Source: Vibrio mediterranei (GTDB lineage: Bacteria > Pseudomonadota > Gammaproteobacteria > Enterobacterales > Vibrionaceae). Taken from it: a stretch of DNA of 64,000 bases. Below the pieces are notes generated by a model that worked only from the letters and a program-made list of their open reading frames with translations, was not told where the DNA came from and did not search any database. The DNA lies in the NCBI RefSeq assembly GCF_900088415.1, contig NZ_FLLQ01000003.1, positions 62,001 to 126,000 of the forward strand, given 5' to 3'. The stretch's first letter is position 1. Each line of letters begins with the position of its first letter. Positions 18,990 through 29,946 of the stretch are shown piece after piece. The translations under genes and the position numbers were made by a program.

Positions 18990-19016
18990 AAACCTCGCTT
19001 AGGCGGGGTTTTTTAT
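18990..19016 (+). terminator. Rho-independent terminator of the tRNA operon
   Basis: AACCTCGC-TTAG-GCGGGGTT (one T-G pair) followed by TTTT. Confidence 0.88.
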
Positions 19017-19251
19017 TAACAAAAATTTATCATATCAATAACCTTATGATTACAACGTGATGTTTTTTAAGGATAAATCGCGGTAATTTTAAGCCTGTCT
19101 CAGTTTTCCAACCCCAGTTTGTTTATGTTGAAATCTATGGTTGAGTCATAGTATGAAGTTCTGTGTAAGTACAAATACACCATAAATTGTCGTGCTCATC
19201 ATAGTTTTTCATTTGAATGACGTTTTAATGACGACTGTAGATTAAACAAAA

Positions 19252-19279
19252 TTGACAAACTTTCACCAATCGAGATAAT
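19252..19279 (+). promoter_or_regulatory. Putative promoter of oadGAB
   Basis: Perfect -35 TTGACA (19252-19257), 16-base spacer, -10 GATAAT (19274-19279), about 110 bases before oadG. The rest of the 19017-19392 gap is AT-rich, and I see nothing else in it. Confidence 0.65.
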
Positions 19280-19392
19280 CCTAGACCTCTTGCAATGGAT
19301 CAATGCAAGAACCATTGCTTGTCAATCTGTGTGCAGTGACGCCACGTTTTATGATTGAGTAACTTGTCAGGATGACAAAGAAAGGACGCAAC

Positions 19393-19650
19393 ATGACTAA
19401 TATTGGAAGCCTGCTAGGAGACGCAGCCGCCCTAATGTTCACGGGTATGGCTGTTGTATTTGTATTCCTAACAATCCTCGTTTATCTCGTTCGGTTAATG
19501 TCGAAATTGGTACCAGAAGAAGTGCCCGAACCGATCGCAGTTCCTACAAAAATTAAAACACAACAATCCCCCTCAAATGGTGTTAGCCCAAGTGTTGTTG
19601 CAGCGATTTCTGCCGCTGTTCATCAATACCGCACTTCGGCCGCTAAATAG
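19393..19650 (+). CDS. oadG: Oxaloacetate decarboxylase gamma subunit OadG
   Basis: Small membrane subunit that holds the sodium-pumping oxaloacetate decarboxylase together. The 85-residue protein has one N-terminal membrane span (about residues 9-33), then a proline-rich linker and a C-terminal VVAAISAAVHQYR segment, the OadG signature. The ATG at 19393 has AGGA six bases upstream; an ATG at 19372 would add seven polar residues and has no ribosome site. First gene of oadGAB. Confidence 0.9.
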   Translation: MTNIGSLLGDAAALMFTGMAVVFVFLTILVYLVRLMSKLVPEEVPEPIAVPTKIKTQQSPSNGVSPSVVAAISAAVHQYRTSAAK

Positions 19651-19682
19651 ATTGAGTTAAAGCTTAAAAGGAGTTAATGAGC

Positions 19683-21470
19683 ATGTCTAAACCACTAGCT
19701 ATCACGGACGTGGTACTTCGTGACGCCCACCAGTCTCTGTTCGCAACGCGGATGCGTATTGAAGATATGTTACCTATCGCAGCCGAGCTCGATAAAGTGG
19801 GGTATTGGTCTTTAGAAACGTGGGGGGGAGCCACCTTTGATGCGTGTATTCGTTTCTTGGGTGAAGATCCTTGGGAGCGCTTACGCGAACTTAAAAAAGC
19901 CATGCCAAACACACCAATGCAGATGCTATTGCGCGGACAAAACCTATTGGGTTACCGCCACTATGCTGATGATGTGGTCGAAAAATTTGTTGAACGTGCC
20001 CATGCCAATGGTATGGACGTGTTTCGTATTTTTGACGCGATGAATGATGTACGCAACTTCGAAAAAGCGGTAAAAGCTGCTGTAGATGTTGGTGCTCACG
20101 CGCAAGGTACACTGTCTTATACGACAAGCCCTGTACATAACACGGATACATGGGTTGATTTAGCCAAGCGCTTAGAAGATTTAGGTTGCCATTCTTTATG
20201 TATCAAAGACATGTCTGGTTTACTTAAACCTTATGAAGCCGAAGAACTAATCTCACGCATAAAATCATCATGTGAAGTGCCACTGGCGCTGCATTGCCAT
20301 GCAACAACCGGGCTATCAACGGCAACGGCGGTTAAAGCAGTCGAAGCTGGGATAGATATTCTAGATACGGCTATCTCTTCAATGAGTCAGACTTATGGCC
20401 ACACGCCTACAGAGACCGTTGTGGCAATGCTGCAAGGCACTGAACGTGATACTAATCTTAAGCTCGAGCAGATTGAACCTATCGCAGCGTATTTCCGTGA
20501 AGTTCGTAAGAAGTATGCGAAATGGGAGGGGCAACTGAAAGGTGTTGATTCACGTATCCTTATTGCGCAAGTTCCAGGTGGCATGCTGACCAATATGGAA
20601 GGGCAGCTAAAAGAACAAGGTGCAGCGGATCGTATTGATGAAGTTCTCGAAGAAATCCCAAGAGTTCGTGAAGATCTTGGCTTTATTCCTTTGGTGACGC
20701 CAACATCACAGATCGTTGGTACTCAAGCGGTGATCAACGTATTAACGGGTGAGCGCTATAAGAGCATTACTAAAGAGACAGCTGGTGTACTTAAAGGGGA
20801 ATACGGTAAGGCACCAGCAGAAGTTAACGCTGAACTTCAAGCAAAAGTGCTTGATGGTGCCCACGCGATTACCTGTCGTCCAGCTGATTTATTGGAAGCG
20901 GAACTCGACACATTGACGGAAGATCTGCTGCAAAAAGCAAAATCCGATGGTATTTCTCTTGCAGAAGATACAGTGGATGATGTACTTACTTATGCGCTCT
21001 TCCCTCAAGTGGGCCTTAAGTTCCTGAAGAATCGCCATAATCCTGATGCGTTTGAGCCAGCTCCAGGTAAAGAAGAAGCAAAACCTGCTGCCCCTGTTGC
21101 AGCTCCAGCAGCAAGTGCCGCGGGTATTGAGTCTTATAGCGTGAAAGTCGATGGTCAGGTTTATGATGTTGAAGTGGGTCCCAAAGGTGAGCTTACTTCA
21201 GTGACTCCAGCGTCCGCAGCACCTGCCACCACTACAGCTCCTGCAGCTGCAACGAATGTTGAAGCGGTTTCTGCTCCGTTAGCGGGGAATATCTTTAAAG
21301 TTAATGTTGCATCTGGTGCTCAGGTTCAAGAAGGTGATGTGCTACTTATCTTAGAAGCGATGAAGATGGAAACAGAAGTGCGTGCTGCGCAAAGCGGCGT
21401 GGTTCAAGATGTACACGTGAAAGAAGGTGATGCTGTTGTTGTAGGCGCACCTCTTGTTAGCTTAGCGTAA
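19683..21470 (+). CDS. oadA: Oxaloacetate decarboxylase alpha subunit OadA (biotin protein)
   Basis: Carboxyltransferase and biotin-carrier subunit: it moves the carboxyl group of oxaloacetate to biotin. About 595 residues. The N-terminal TIM-barrel carries [11 protein letters not shown] and the metal-site [10 protein letters not shown]. An alanine/proline-rich linker (about 455-535) follows, then the biotinyl domain with EAMKMET, whose lysine (about 561) is biotinylated. I prefer the ATG at 19683 (AGGAG nine bases away); an ATG at 19677 is only three bases from the AGGAG. Confidence 0.95.
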   Translation: MSKPLAITDVVLRDAHQSLFATRMRIEDMLPIAAELDKVGYWSLETWGGATFDACIRFLGEDPWERLRELKKAMPNTPMQMLLRGQNLLGYRHYADDVVEKFVERAHANGMDVFRIFDAMNDVRNFEKAVKAAVDVGAHAQGTLSYTTSPVHNTDTWVDLAKRLEDLGCHSLCIKDMSGLLKPYEAEELISRIKSSCEVPLALHCHATTGLSTATAVKAVEAGIDILDTAISSMSQTYGHTPTETVVAMLQGTERDTNLKLEQIEPIAAYFREVRKKYAKWEGQLKGVDSRILIAQVPGGMLTNMEGQLKEQGAADRIDEVLEEIPRVREDLGFIPLVTPTSQIVGTQAVINVLTGERYKSITKETAGVLKGEYGKAPAEVNAELQAKVLDGAHAITCRPADLLEAELDTLTEDLLQKAKSDGISLAEDTVDDVLTYALFPQVGLKFLKNRHNPDAFEPAPGKEEAKPAAPVAAPAASAAGIESYSVKVDGQVYDVEVGPKGELTSVTPASAAPATTTAPAAATNVEAVSAPLAGNIFKVNVASGAQVQEGDVLLILEAMKMETEVRAAQSGVVQDVHVKEGDAVVVGAPLVSLA

Positions 21471-21479
21471 GGGAGCACC

Positions 21480-22610
21480 ATGGAAGGATTGATGACCTTA
21501 TGGTCAGAAACAGGGATCGCTAACTTTGAATTCGGCCAAATCTGCATGATCTTGGTCGGATGCACCTTGCTGTTCTTAGCGATTCGTAAGGGCTTTGAAC
21601 CACTACTACTTTTACCTATTGGCTTTGGCGCTATTTTAGCGAACATTCCAAATGCTGGTTTTACCGAGCCGGGTGGTTTGCTGTACTACGTCTATTATAT
21701 CGGTATCGAGTCTGGCGTGTTCCCATTACTCATCTTTATGGGTGTCGGAGCAATGACTGACTTTGGAGCATTAATCGCTAACCCGAAAACCTTATGGTTA
21801 GGGGCTGCGGCTCAGTTTGGTATCTTCGCTACCTTGTTTGGTGCAATTTTGCTGAACTATGTACCGGGTATGGAGTTCTCGATGCAAGATGCTGCTTCCA
21901 TTGCCATCATCGGTGGTGCGGATGGTCCAACAGCTATCTTCTTAGCAAGCCGACTTTCACCGGATCTTCTCGGTGCAATTGCGGTCGCTGCATATAGCTA
22001 CATGGCATTGGTTCCTATTATCCAGCCACCGATTATGAAAGCACTGACCACGCCAGAAGAGCGTACTATTAAGATGGCGCAACTTCGCCATGTTAGTAAA
22101 GGTGAAAAGATATTATTCCCATTGGCCGTCTTGTTGATGACTATCTTGTTCCTCCCTTCAGCAACACCTTTAGTGGGTATGTTCTGTCTGGGTAACTTGA
22201 TGCGAGAGGCCGGCGTTGTCGACCGATTATCGAAAACGGCACAAAATGAGCTCATCAATATTGTGACGATCTTCTTAGGTCTTGGTGTGGGCTCGAAGCT
22301 TCAAGCAGAAGAGTTCCTAAATTTTGAGACCTTGGGTATTCTCGCTCTCGGCGCTGTTGCCTTTAGTATCGGTACTGGGGCTGGGGTGTTAATGGCGAAG
22401 CTGCTTAACAAATACTCTAAAGAAGATATTAACCCGTTGATTGGTGCAGCTGGTGTTTCTGCGGTACCTATGGCTGCGCGTGTCGTAAATAAGGTGGGCT
22501 TACAAGCTAACCCACAAAACTTCCTTTTGATGCATGCAATGGGTCCTAACGTAGCTGGCGTATTAGGCTCCGCAGTAGCTGCAGGTATCTTGTTAGCTCT
22601 GGTAGGCTAA
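21480..22610 (+). CDS. oadB: Oxaloacetate decarboxylase beta subunit OadB (Na+ pump)
   Basis: Integral membrane subunit that decarboxylates carboxybiotin and exports sodium ions. The 376-residue protein has about ten hydrophobic segments. The conserved IGGADGPT motif (D148) corresponds to the sodium-binding aspartate region, and MGVGAMTDF and HAMGPNVAG are family motifs. GGGAG precedes ATG. As in V. cholerae, vibrios can carry two oad sets; this one lacks citrate-fermentation genes nearby, so it is more likely a housekeeping sodium pump (inference). Confidence 0.95.
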   Translation: MEGLMTLWSETGIANFEFGQICMILVGCTLLFLAIRKGFEPLLLLPIGFGAILANIPNAGFTEPGGLLYYVYYIGIESGVFPLLIFMGVGAMTDFGALIANPKTLWLGAAAQFGIFATLFGAILLNYVPGMEFSMQDAASIAIIGGADGPTAIFLASRLSPDLLGAIAVAAYSYMALVPIIQPPIMKALTTPEERTIKMAQLRHVSKGEKILFPLAVLLMTILFLPSATPLVGMFCLGNLMREAGVVDRLSKTAQNELINIVTIFLGLGVGSKLQAEEFLNFETLGILALGAVAFSIGTGAGVLMAKLLNKYSKEDINPLIGAAGVSAVPMAARVVNKVGLQANPQNFLLMHAMGPNVAGVLGSAVAAGILLALVG

Positions 22611-22634
22611 ATGCGAATCCATATTGTATTAATC

Positions 22635-22662
22635 GGGGGAGCTTAGGCTCCCCCTTTTTTTA
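22635..22662 (+). terminator. Rho-independent terminator of oadGAB
   Basis: GGGGGAGC-TTAG-GCTCCCCC followed by seven T. Confidence 0.93.
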
Positions 22663-22803
22663 TCTTTGGTTATCAGGCCAAGATAATGAGTCACAAAAGT
22701 GATTGAATTTATTACATACTGGATGTGGGTTGATGAAAAGATAATCTAGACTCAAACAGGTATTTCGTTACTATGGAATCTCAAATTGGAAGAGGAAGCC
22801 GCG

Positions 22804-23754
22804 ATGAAGTGTAAACAAATAGTCATCCCAGAATTTGGTTCAGCAGAAGTATTGGCATTTCAGGAGGTCGATATTCCTCAACCAAAAGCCGGTGAGGTGC
22901 TGGTAAAAGTCGCCTATGCTGGCATTAATCCTATTGATGTGAAGACGCGTGCTGGATTGGGGTGGGCGGCAGCTGAAAACAAAGATAACTTACCTTGGGT
23001 ACCGGGTTATGATATCTCGGGCTCAATTGCTGGTTTAGGTGAAGGCGCACAGGCGTTTGAAGTAGGTCAAGAGGTCGTGGGATTTATTGGGTTTCCTCTT
23101 CGTGCGGGTGGTTATAGTCAATATGTGTGTGTACCCGAAACAGAGCTTACTGCGTTGCCTAACACGGTTACCTTAGAGGCAGCAGCAGCGTTGCCATTGG
23201 CTGGGCAAACAGCAGCACAAGCAATTAATAAAGCTCAGGTGCAAGAGGGCGAGCGAGTGTTAATCCTAGCGGGTGCAGGTGGCGTTGGTCACATCGCGGT
23301 TCAACTAGCAGTGGCGACTAAAGCAGAGGTGTACACCACTTGCAGTGAGCGCAATCTCGATTATTTGGCTACATTAGGCGCTCATGCTATCAATTATGAA
23401 TTCGCGCCAGCTTCAGAGCGACTAAGCGATGTCGATGTACTGATTGACCTAGTCGGTGGTGATGTCGCGTTAGATGCACTTAAGTGTCTTAAAGATAATG
23501 CTAGAGTTATCACCATTCCGACGATTACGGCAGAGCTAGTATGCGAAAAAGCCAAACTTCTTAGCTTTGAAGCGAGTGGAATGCTAGTGTCTCCCGATAC
23601 CAAACAAATGGAAACCTTACTGTACATGGTAGGTGTTGGACTGTTAAAAACCGAAATTCAGCACGTTTTCCCTTATTCACAAGTGGTTGAGGCTCATCAA
23701 CAAGTCGAAACCAGTCGCACTCGCGGCAAAGTCCTACTTGATATGCAATGCTAG
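22804..23754 (+). CDS. NADP-dependent MDR-family oxidoreductase (quinone reductase-like)
   Basis: A 316-residue medium-chain dehydrogenase/reductase. The GroES-like N-terminal domain has AGINPIDVKTRAG and PWVPGYDISG; the Rossmann domain has AGAGGVGHIAVQLA (about 155-168). The zinc-ligand pattern of true alcohol dehydrogenases is missing, so it is nearer quinone/enal reductases. Substrate unknown. Start at 22804 has GGAAG eight bases upstream; a TTG six codons earlier is unlikely. Its last seven bases overlap the next gene, implying translational coupling. Confidence 0.83.
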   Translation: MKCKQIVIPEFGSAEVLAFQEVDIPQPKAGEVLVKVAYAGINPIDVKTRAGLGWAAAENKDNLPWVPGYDISGSIAGLGEGAQAFEVGQEVVGFIGFPLRAGGYSQYVCVPETELTALPNTVTLEAAAALPLAGQTAAQAINKAQVQEGERVLILAGAGGVGHIAVQLAVATKAEVYTTCSERNLDYLATLGAHAINYEFAPASERLSDVDVLIDLVGGDVALDALKCLKDNARVITIPTITAELVCEKAKLLSFEASGMLVSPDTKQMETLLYMVGVGLLKTEIQHVFPYSQVVEAHQQVETSRTRGKVLLDMQC

Positions 23755-24203
23755 AAACATTTTCTCAATACCTAGCGGAGTCATGGTTTGCCGACTCCGC
23801 ACTCGCGGTTCTTTTTATTTCTGGGTTTTTAAGTGCGACCTTACTTCCAGGTGGTTCAGAAGCCGGGCTAGTGGCAACCTTAAGTTTGCAACAATACACA
23901 CCGGCCATGGTGATTTTGGTTGCTACCATAGGTAATACTCTTGGGGGATTAACCAACTACTGGATTGGTATTTGGTTGCCAAATCGAACTCAGGAAGAGA
24001 AACATGGTCATAAAGCCATGGCATGGATACAGAAATATGGCTACTGGACGTTATTGTTGAGTTGGTTACCCGTCATTGGCGACCCTTTGTGTTTAGCAGC
24101 AGGTTGGCTGCGGATGAAGTTTCTGCCATGTGTTGTGCTTATTGCGATTGGTAAAGCGCTACGTTATATCGCGCTGACCGCTATCTTTTACGGTCTTTTC
24201 TAA
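23748..24203 (+). CDS. YqaA-family inner membrane protein (DedA/SNARE-associated relative)
   Basis: The 151-residue protein has about four membrane segments and the re-entrant-loop motif FLSATLLPGGSEA, with GNTLGGLTNYWIG and WLPVIGDPLCLAAGWLRM later. These mark the VTT/DedA-like YqaA family. Function is not established; DedA relatives act in lipid-carrier recycling. Overlaps the preceding oxidoreductase by seven bases. Confidence 0.82.
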   Translation: MLETFSQYLAESWFADSALAVLFISGFLSATLLPGGSEAGLVATLSLQQYTPAMVILVATIGNTLGGLTNYWIGIWLPNRTQEEKHGHKAMAWIQKYGYWTLLLSWLPVIGDPLCLAAGWLRMKFLPCVVLIAIGKALRYIALTAIFYGLF

Positions 24204-24212
24204 GGAGCATTT

Positions 24213-27071
24213 ATGAAAAAGATCTGGCTCGGCGTTCTATCGCTGGTCTTTCTATACGGTTGCAGTAGTAACGAACCGTCAAATCAAGCCAGTAGTGCTT
24301 TACCTAAAGGTGTCACTTTAATTGAAGAGGCCAAAGCTGACCCAGATAAGGTCATGATTCCTTATTCTAAATACCGTTTGGAAAATGGCCTCACTGTTAT
24401 CTTAGCACCCGATGACTCGGATCCTTTAGTACATGTGGATGTCACCTACCATGTGGGATCGGCTCGTGAAGAGGTCGGAAAGTCCGGTTTCGCACACTTC
24501 TTTGAACATATGATGTTTCAAGGTTCAGAACACGTCGGTGATCAGCAACATTTTAAGATCATTACTGAAGCGGGTGGCACTTTAAACGGTACGACCACGC
24601 GCGATCGCACTAATTATTTTGAAACCGTGCCATCTAATCAATTAGAGAAAATGTTGTGGCTTGAAGCGGATCGTATGGGCTTTTTGCTTGGGGCAGTTTC
24701 TCAGAAAAAATTTGAAATTCAGCGTGATACGGTGAAGAACGAACGTGCTCAAAACTACGATAACCGTCCTTATGGCCTGATATGGGAGAAAATGGGTGAA
24801 GCCATGTTCCCTGAAGGGCACCCCTATTCTTGGCAGCCAATTGGATATGTTGAAGATCTTGATCGTGTTGACGTGAATGATCTTAAAGCATTTTTCCTAC
24901 GTTGGTATGGACCAAATAATGCCGTGCTCACCATTGGTGGTGACATCGATAATGCACAAACATTGGCATGGGTAGAAAAATACTTCGGTTCTATTCCGAG
25001 AGGACCTGAAGTCGACAAAGATCCAAAACAGCCAGCTGTGTTGCCAAACGATCGTTACGTGACGTTAGAAGATCGTATTCGTCAGCCGATGGTAGTGATT
25101 GGTTGGCCTACGACGAGCTATCGAGGCGCAAAAGATCAAGCCGTGCTTGAGGCAATGGCTGACGCCATCGGTGGTGGCACCAATAGCTTGTTGTATCAAA
25201 AACTGATCAAAACGCAAAAGGCACTCGATGCTGGGGCATTCAACGATTGTAATGAGCTAGCTTGTAACTTCTACGTGTACGCCATGGGTGCTTCAACAGA
25301 TAAAGATGGTCTAAAAGCGCTATACAACGAGTTGTTAGCGACGTTAAGTGAGTTTGAAAAACAAGGCATCAGTGAAGAGAGGCTGAAACAGATCACGGGC
25401 CTTTCTGAATCAGGCGCTGTTTTCGCACTGCAAAGTGTCAAAGGTAAGGTCTCACAGTTAGCCTCTAACGAAACCTTCTTTGGTCAACCAGATCGCTTAG
25501 AACAGCAATTAAAGCAGATACGTGCGGTTACTCCTCAGGATGTAGCTAATGCTTACAACACCTTCATCAACGATAAGCATAAAGTCACCTTGAGTGTGGT
25601 GCCTAAAGGCCGTAAAGATATGGCGGTAGAGCCTGCTAACTTCGTGACTCCGCCGAGAACATTACCGAAATATAGCAAAGTGACGGAAGAGCAATTGGTA
25701 TTCCGACGACCTGTTGACACCTTTGATCGCAGCGTTATGCCTAAAGTAGCTGAAGGGGTTAAAGCTAAGATGCCAGCACTTTACAGCTTGCAGTTTGATA
25801 ATGGCAGTGAGCTACTAGGTACAGAAACACGAGAAACACCAACGGTGGAGATTCACTTCCAATTGCCTGCAGGCGATCGCTATGTTGCGAGAGGAAAAGA
25901 AGGCTTAGCGGGGCTAACAGCTTCGATGATGGAGGAAGGAACCACAACACGTAGCGTGGAAGAACTGCAAGCAGAACTCGATCGATTAGGTAGCCGAATT
26001 GGGTTTAGCGCAGGAGCTTACACCACACGCGTGTCGGTCTCGGCTCTAGCGAAGAACTTGCCAGAGACCTTAGCGCTGCTCGAGGATGCGCTATTCCACC
26101 CTGCCATGAAACAGCAAGACTTTGACCGCTTGAAAGCACAAATGCTAGAAGGCTTGGTTTACCAACATCAGAAACCAAGCTGGATGGCATCACAAGCGAC
26201 AAGAGAGGTGTTGTTTGGAGACTCTGTATTTGGCCGCTCATCTGATGGTACTGAAGCGTCGATTGCTTCAATTACGCTTGATGACGTGAAGCGCTTCTAT
26301 CGCAAGCACTACACACCACAAGGGGCTCAAATAGTTGTGGTCGGCGATATTTCCCAGAAACAGATCAAGAAGCAATTGGCATTTTGGCAGTCTTGGAACG
26401 GAGAAGCGGCACCACTGATTCGTCCGGAAGCTGTAGCGCCTTTAACTGGTCAACATATCTTCTTGGTAGATAAGCCAGCAGCACCACAAAGTATTGTACG
26501 TTTGGTGCGCCGAGGGTTGCCGTTTGACGCAACGGGCGAGCTGTATTTGAGTCGACTGGCTAACTTTAATTTGGCGGGTAACTTCAACAGCAGGATCAAT
26601 CAGAATTTGCGAGAGGACAAAGGCTACACCTATGGTGCGAGTGGCTATTTCGCGAGTAATCGTGAAATAGGTGCGATTGTCTTTAGTGCTCAAGTGAGAG
26701 CCAACGCGACGATTCCTTCTATTGAGGAGCTCATTAAAGAGTTAAAAGACTATAGCCAAAATGGTATGACCGATGAAGAGCTAGAGTTTATGCGCCTAGC
26801 TGTGGGACAACAAGATGCATTGACTTACGAAACACCAAGTCAAAAAGCCAGTTTGTTGTCGTCAATTTTAACCTATAGTTTGGATAAGGATTACCTCAAG
26901 CAGCGCAATGACATTGTAGAATCGGTCGACAAATCGGTGCTTAACGAGCTAGCTGCGAAGTGGTTCGATCCGAACCAATACCAAATCATAGTTGTGGGAG
27001 ATGCGAAGAGTCTAAAACCGCAACTTGAGAAACTGAATATTCCAATTGAAGAACTTGAAATCTCACAATAG
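24213..27071 (+). CDS. M16-family zinc metalloprotease lipoprotein
   Basis: The 952-residue protein has a lipoprotein signal (lipobox LYGC, cysteine 17) and two insulinase/pitrilysin halves. The N-terminal half carries the inverted zinc motif HFFEH (95-99). The C-terminal half (from about 520) lacks the HxxEH motif and is the inactive partner, as usual in fused M16 clamshell proteases. The residues after the lipobox cysteine are SSN, with no aspartate at +2, which suggests outer-membrane sorting in the periplasm. Likely degrades peptides. Nine bases downstream of the YqaA gene. Confidence 0.88.
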   Translation: MKKIWLGVLSLVFLYGCSSNEPSNQASSALPKGVTLIEEAKADPDKVMIPYSKYRLENGLTVILAPDDSDPLVHVDVTYHVGSAREEVGKSGFAHFFEHMMFQGSEHVGDQQHFKIITEAGGTLNGTTTRDRTNYFETVPSNQLEKMLWLEADRMGFLLGAVSQKKFEIQRDTVKNERAQNYDNRPYGLIWEKMGEAMFPEGHPYSWQPIGYVEDLDRVDVNDLKAFFLRWYGPNNAVLTIGGDIDNAQTLAWVEKYFGSIPRGPEVDKDPKQPAVLPNDRYVTLEDRIRQPMVVIGWPTTSYRGAKDQAVLEAMADAIGGGTNSLLYQKLIKTQKALDAGAFNDCNELACNFYVYAMGASTDKDGLKALYNELLATLSEFEKQGISEERLKQITGLSESGAVFALQSVKGKVSQLASNETFFGQPDRLEQQLKQIRAVTPQDVANAYNTFINDKHKVTLSVVPKGRKDMAVEPANFVTPPRTLPKYSKVTEEQLVFRRPVDTFDRSVMPKVAEGVKAKMPALYSLQFDNGSELLGTETRETPTVEIHFQLPAGDRYVARGKEGLAGLTASMMEEGTTTRSVEELQAELDRLGSRIGFSAGAYTTRVSVSALAKNLPETLALLEDALFHPAMKQQDFDRLKAQMLEGLVYQHQKPSWMASQATREVLFGDSVFGRSSDGTEASIASITLDDVKRFYRKHYTPQGAQIVVVGDISQKQIKKQLAFWQSWNGEAAPLIRPEAVAPLTGQHIFLVDKPAAPQSIVRLVRRGLPFDATGELYLSRLANFNLAGNFNSRINQNLREDKGYTYGASGYFASNREIGAIVFSAQVRANATIPSIEELIKELKDYSQNGMTDEELEFMRLAVGQQDALTYETPSQKASLLSSILTYSLDKDYLKQRNDIVESVDKSVLNELAAKWFDPNQYQIIVVGDAKSLKPQLEKLNIPIEELEISQ

Positions 27072-27182
27072 AGTGACCATATAGAAGGGATGGGTGGCAT
27101 CGGCTCTTGTTTATTCAATAAGATAGCGTGTATGGTGTCCCCAGCTTTCAATTGGAATAACAAACTATAAGCGAATCGCATT

Positions 27183-28775
27183 GTGACTAAATTTGCTGCG
27201 CGACTGGATCAAGTTGCTAAAGACCAAGCCATTTTTAAACAGTTTGGACGAGGTGTGGAAAGGGAATCGTTGCGTTATACCGACGATGGCCACTTAGCGA
27301 CAACGCCACATCCAGAGGCGCTAGGCTCAGCCCTAACGAACGAATACATTACGACGGATTTCTCCGAGTCACTACTGGAGTTTATTACTCCAGTTTCTCG
27401 TGATGTTGATACGCTGATCAATCAGTTATCTGATATCCATCATTTTACTCAGACAAAATTAGGCAACGAGAAATTGTGGCCACTGTCTATGCCTTGTTAT
27501 GTGGGCAGTGAAGATGATATCGCCTTAGCTCAATATGGCAGCTCGAACTCTGGACGTATGAAGACACTTTATCGTCAAGGACTAAAGCATCGCTACGGTA
27601 GCTTAATGCAGATCATTTCCGGCGTGCATTTTAACTTCTCATTCCCAGAGTCATTCTGGGATGCGCTATTTGGTGAGCAAGACGAAAAAGCACGCCAAGA
27701 TGCGAAATCGGAAGCCTACTTCGGTCTTATCCGAAACTATTACCGTTTTGGCTGGTTAATTCCTTATTTCTTTGGTGCGTCACCGGCCATTTGCTCGTCT
27801 TTCCTGCAAGGAAAGGAGACTAAACTGCCATTTGAGAAAGTGGGCGGCACGCTCTATTTGCCAAAAGCAACGTCGCTGAGACTGAGTGATTTGGGTTATA
27901 CCAATAGCGCACAAAGTGCACTTAAAATTGGTTTTAACAGCCTTGACCAGTATCTTGAAGGGCTAAACCAAGCGATCCACACACCTTCTGAAGATTTCGC
28001 TAAGATTGGCGTAAAAGTAGAAGGTGAGTATCGCCAGCTTAACGACTATGTGTTGCAGATTGAGAATGAGCTGTATGCTCCGATTCGTCCTAAACGTGTG
28101 GCTCAAAGCGGTGAAAAACCATCGGAAGCGTTATCACGCGCAGGTGTTGAGTATATTGAAGTTCGCTCTTTAGATGTGAATCCATTTAGTCCAATTGGAA
28201 TTACTGCGGATCAGATTCGTTTCTTAGATCTCTTCTTAACCTGGTGCGTTTTGAAAGACTCTGAGCCTATGGACAATTGTGAACTTGAATGCTGGCGTGA
28301 AAACTGGAACAAAGTGATTGTTGAAGGCCGACAAGTTGGTCTTGAACTGAAAATCGGTTGTGACGGTGAAGTGCTTGATAGCCAATCATGGGTAAAACGT
28401 GTGTTTGTCGACCTTCGAGAAATCGCTAAACATATGGATGCTGCTCACGGTGGCAACGAATATCAAAAAGTGTGTGACACACTGGAAGCTTGGAACGACG
28501 ACCCTGAACTGTCCATTTCTGGCCGTTTACTCGAGAAAACAAAGGCATTAGGTGGTCTAGGTAAAGTGGGTTGCGAGCTTGGTAAAGAATACCGCCAGAA
28601 GAACTTAGATCATCAATATCATGCTTATTCGTCTGACCTTATGGAAACGGAAGTGATTCGGTCGGTTGAAGTTCAGAAAGTGATTGAAGCTTCAGACAAA
28701 GAAAGCTTCGATGATTTCTTAACGAACTATTTTGCGTATCTCACCCCAGAACGTATGCAGGCGATTCACAAGTAA
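27183..28775 (+). CDS. gshA: Glutamate-cysteine ligase
   Basis: Makes gamma-glutamylcysteine, the first step of glutathione synthesis. The 530-residue protein is of the E. coli GshA type, with [10 protein letters not shown] (binding-site region near residue 23), [29 protein letters not shown] and [13 protein letters not shown]. The start is GTG at 27183 with a poor ribosome site, so it could be off by a few codons. Partner gene gshB lies 2 kb away on the other strand; luxS follows. Confidence 0.94.
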   Translation: MTKFAARLDQVAKDQAIFKQFGRGVERESLRYTDDGHLATTPHPEALGSALTNEYITTDFSESLLEFITPVSRDVDTLINQLSDIHHFTQTKLGNEKLWPLSMPCYVGSEDDIALAQYGSSNSGRMKTLYRQGLKHRYGSLMQIISGVHFNFSFPESFWDALFGEQDEKARQDAKSEAYFGLIRNYYRFGWLIPYFFGASPAICSSFLQGKETKLPFEKVGGTLYLPKATSLRLSDLGYTNSAQSALKIGFNSLDQYLEGLNQAIHTPSEDFAKIGVKVEGEYRQLNDYVLQIENELYAPIRPKRVAQSGEKPSEALSRAGVEYIEVRSLDVNPFSPIGITADQIRFLDLFLTWCVLKDSEPMDNCELECWRENWNKVIVEGRQVGLELKIGCDGEVLDSQSWVKRVFVDLREIAKHMDAAHGGNEYQKVCDTLEAWNDDPELSISGRLLEKTKALGGLGKVGCELGKEYRQKNLDHQYHAYSSDLMETEVIRSVEVQKVIEASDKESFDDFLTNYFAYLTPERMQAIHK

Positions 28776-28826
28776 GCGAGGTTGCACCTCTTGGTGTAGC
28801 CCCTTACAATCGAGCCACTAATCACT

Positions 28827-28850
28827 TACTCACGGCTTTTGCGGTGAGTA
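28827..28850 (+). promoter_or_regulatory. Hairpin just upstream of the luxS ribosome-binding site
   Basis: TACTCAC (28827-28833) pairs with GTGAGTA (28844-28850) around GGCTTTTGCG; no T run follows, so it is unlikely to be a terminator. It could affect luxS mRNA stability or translation; unproven. Confidence 0.5.
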
Positions 28851-28869
28851 ACGCTAAGGAGAATCAATC

Positions 28870-29388
28870 ATGCCACTACTGGATAGCTTCACGGTAGACC
28901 ACACAAAGATGCACGCACCAGCCGTACGTGTAGCGAAAACAATGCAAACCCCAAAAGGCGACACTATCACTGTGTTTGACCTACGCTTCACAGCGCCAAA
29001 CAAAGATATCCTTTCTGAGAAAGGCATCCACACGCTTGAGCACCTATACGCTGGCTTTATGCGTGCACACCTAAATGGTGATGCTGTTGAAATCATCGAT
29101 ATTTCTCCAATGGGCTGTCGTACAGGTTTCTACATGAGCTTAATAGGTACACCTTCAGAGCAACAAGTAGCGGACGCTTGGTTAAGCGCGATGCAAGACG
29201 TTCTGAAAGTAGAAAGCCAGAACAAGATTCCTGAGTTGAATGAGTATCAGTGTGGTACAGCGGCTATGCACTCTTTAGAAGAGGCAAAAGCCATCGCAGA
29301 AGCGATTATTGCAGCGGGTATTCAAGTAAACAAAAACGACGAACTGGCTCTGCCAGAGTCAATGCTTCAAGAATTGAAAGTCGATTAA
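28870..29388 (+). CDS. luxS: S-ribosylhomocysteine lyase LuxS (AI-2 synthase)
   Basis: Cleaves S-ribosylhomocysteine to homocysteine and DPD, the precursor of autoinducer-2. The 172-residue protein has the metal ligands H54 and H58 (HTLEH), C128 (QCGT) and the catalytic C83 (MGCRTGFYM). AAGGAG lies eight bases before ATG. A 7-bp hairpin (28827-28850) stands just before the ribosome site. Confidence 0.98.
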   Translation: MPLLDSFTVDHTKMHAPAVRVAKTMQTPKGDTITVFDLRFTAPNKDILSEKGIHTLEHLYAGFMRAHLNGDAVEIIDISPMGCRTGFYMSLIGTPSEQQVADAWLSAMQDVLKVESQNKIPELNEYQCGTAAMHSLEEAKAIAEAIIAAGIQVNKNDELALPESMLQELKVD

Positions 29389-29437
29389 TTACATGTTTAA
29401 TTAACGACCTTAGTAGGTTGAGTAGACATAATTGATT

Positions 29438-29468
29438 AAAAAGGATGACTCACTGGTCATCCTTTTTT
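29438..29468. terminator. Bidirectional terminator between luxS and ruvX
   Basis: AAAAAGGATGAC-TCACTG-GTCATCCTTTTT, a 12-bp stem between the converging genes. Confidence 0.9.
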
Positions 29469-29478
29469 GTTACTAAGC

Positions 29479-29904
29479 TTAAGCCCATTGCGCTTCAAAC
29501 CAGCTTTCTAAAATAACTACCGCTGACTGACAGTCGACATTGCCTTTCGACAGAGCTTTATAACCGCCCATCTCAAATAATTCTGCTCGCGCTTCCGCGG
29601 TGGACAGACGTTCATCGTGCAACTCTACTTGAAGCCCAAACCGGCCATGAACTCGATTAGCAAACTTTTTCGCTCGTGCGGTAATTTCCTCCAGTGCTTT
29701 GCCATGCAGATCCGTTGGTAAACCAACAACGATCAGATCTGGTTGCCACTCTTTGAGCATAGCCTCAATATCATCCCAGTTTGGAATGCCGTCTTTGGCT
29801 TTGAAGGCTTTCAGTGGACTTGCAGTGCCAGTGACTTCTTGACCAATGGCGCTACCAATACTCTTGGTTCCATAATCGAAGGCGATAATGGTTCTGGATG
29901 TCAT
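29479..29904 (-). CDS. ruvX: Putative pre-16S rRNA nuclease / Holliday junction resolvase YqgF
   Basis: The 141-residue RNase H-fold protein takes part in 16S rRNA 5'-end maturation (its Holliday-junction role is debated). Motifs: FDYGTKSIG with D10, [21 protein letters not shown] and a last acidic site [10 protein letters not shown]. Lies last in a minus-strand run rsmE-gshB-yqgE-ruvX, the order found in E. coli. Confidence 0.93.
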   Translation of the reverse strand: MTSRTIIAFDYGTKSIGSAIGQEVTGTASPLKAFKAKDGIPNWDDIEAMLKEWQPDLIVVGLPTDLHGKALEEITARAKKFANRVHGRFGLQVELHDERLSTAEARAELFEMGGYKALSKGNVDCQSAVVILESWFEAQWA

Positions 29905-29946
29905 AGTGTTTTGTCTCTTACGTCGTGCAGTAAACGGTTCGGGAGG

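Noticed and set aside
28776..28869. MicA small RNA between gshA and luxS
   Set aside because: No sigma-E promoter, no seed-like 5' end and no terminator in the gap.
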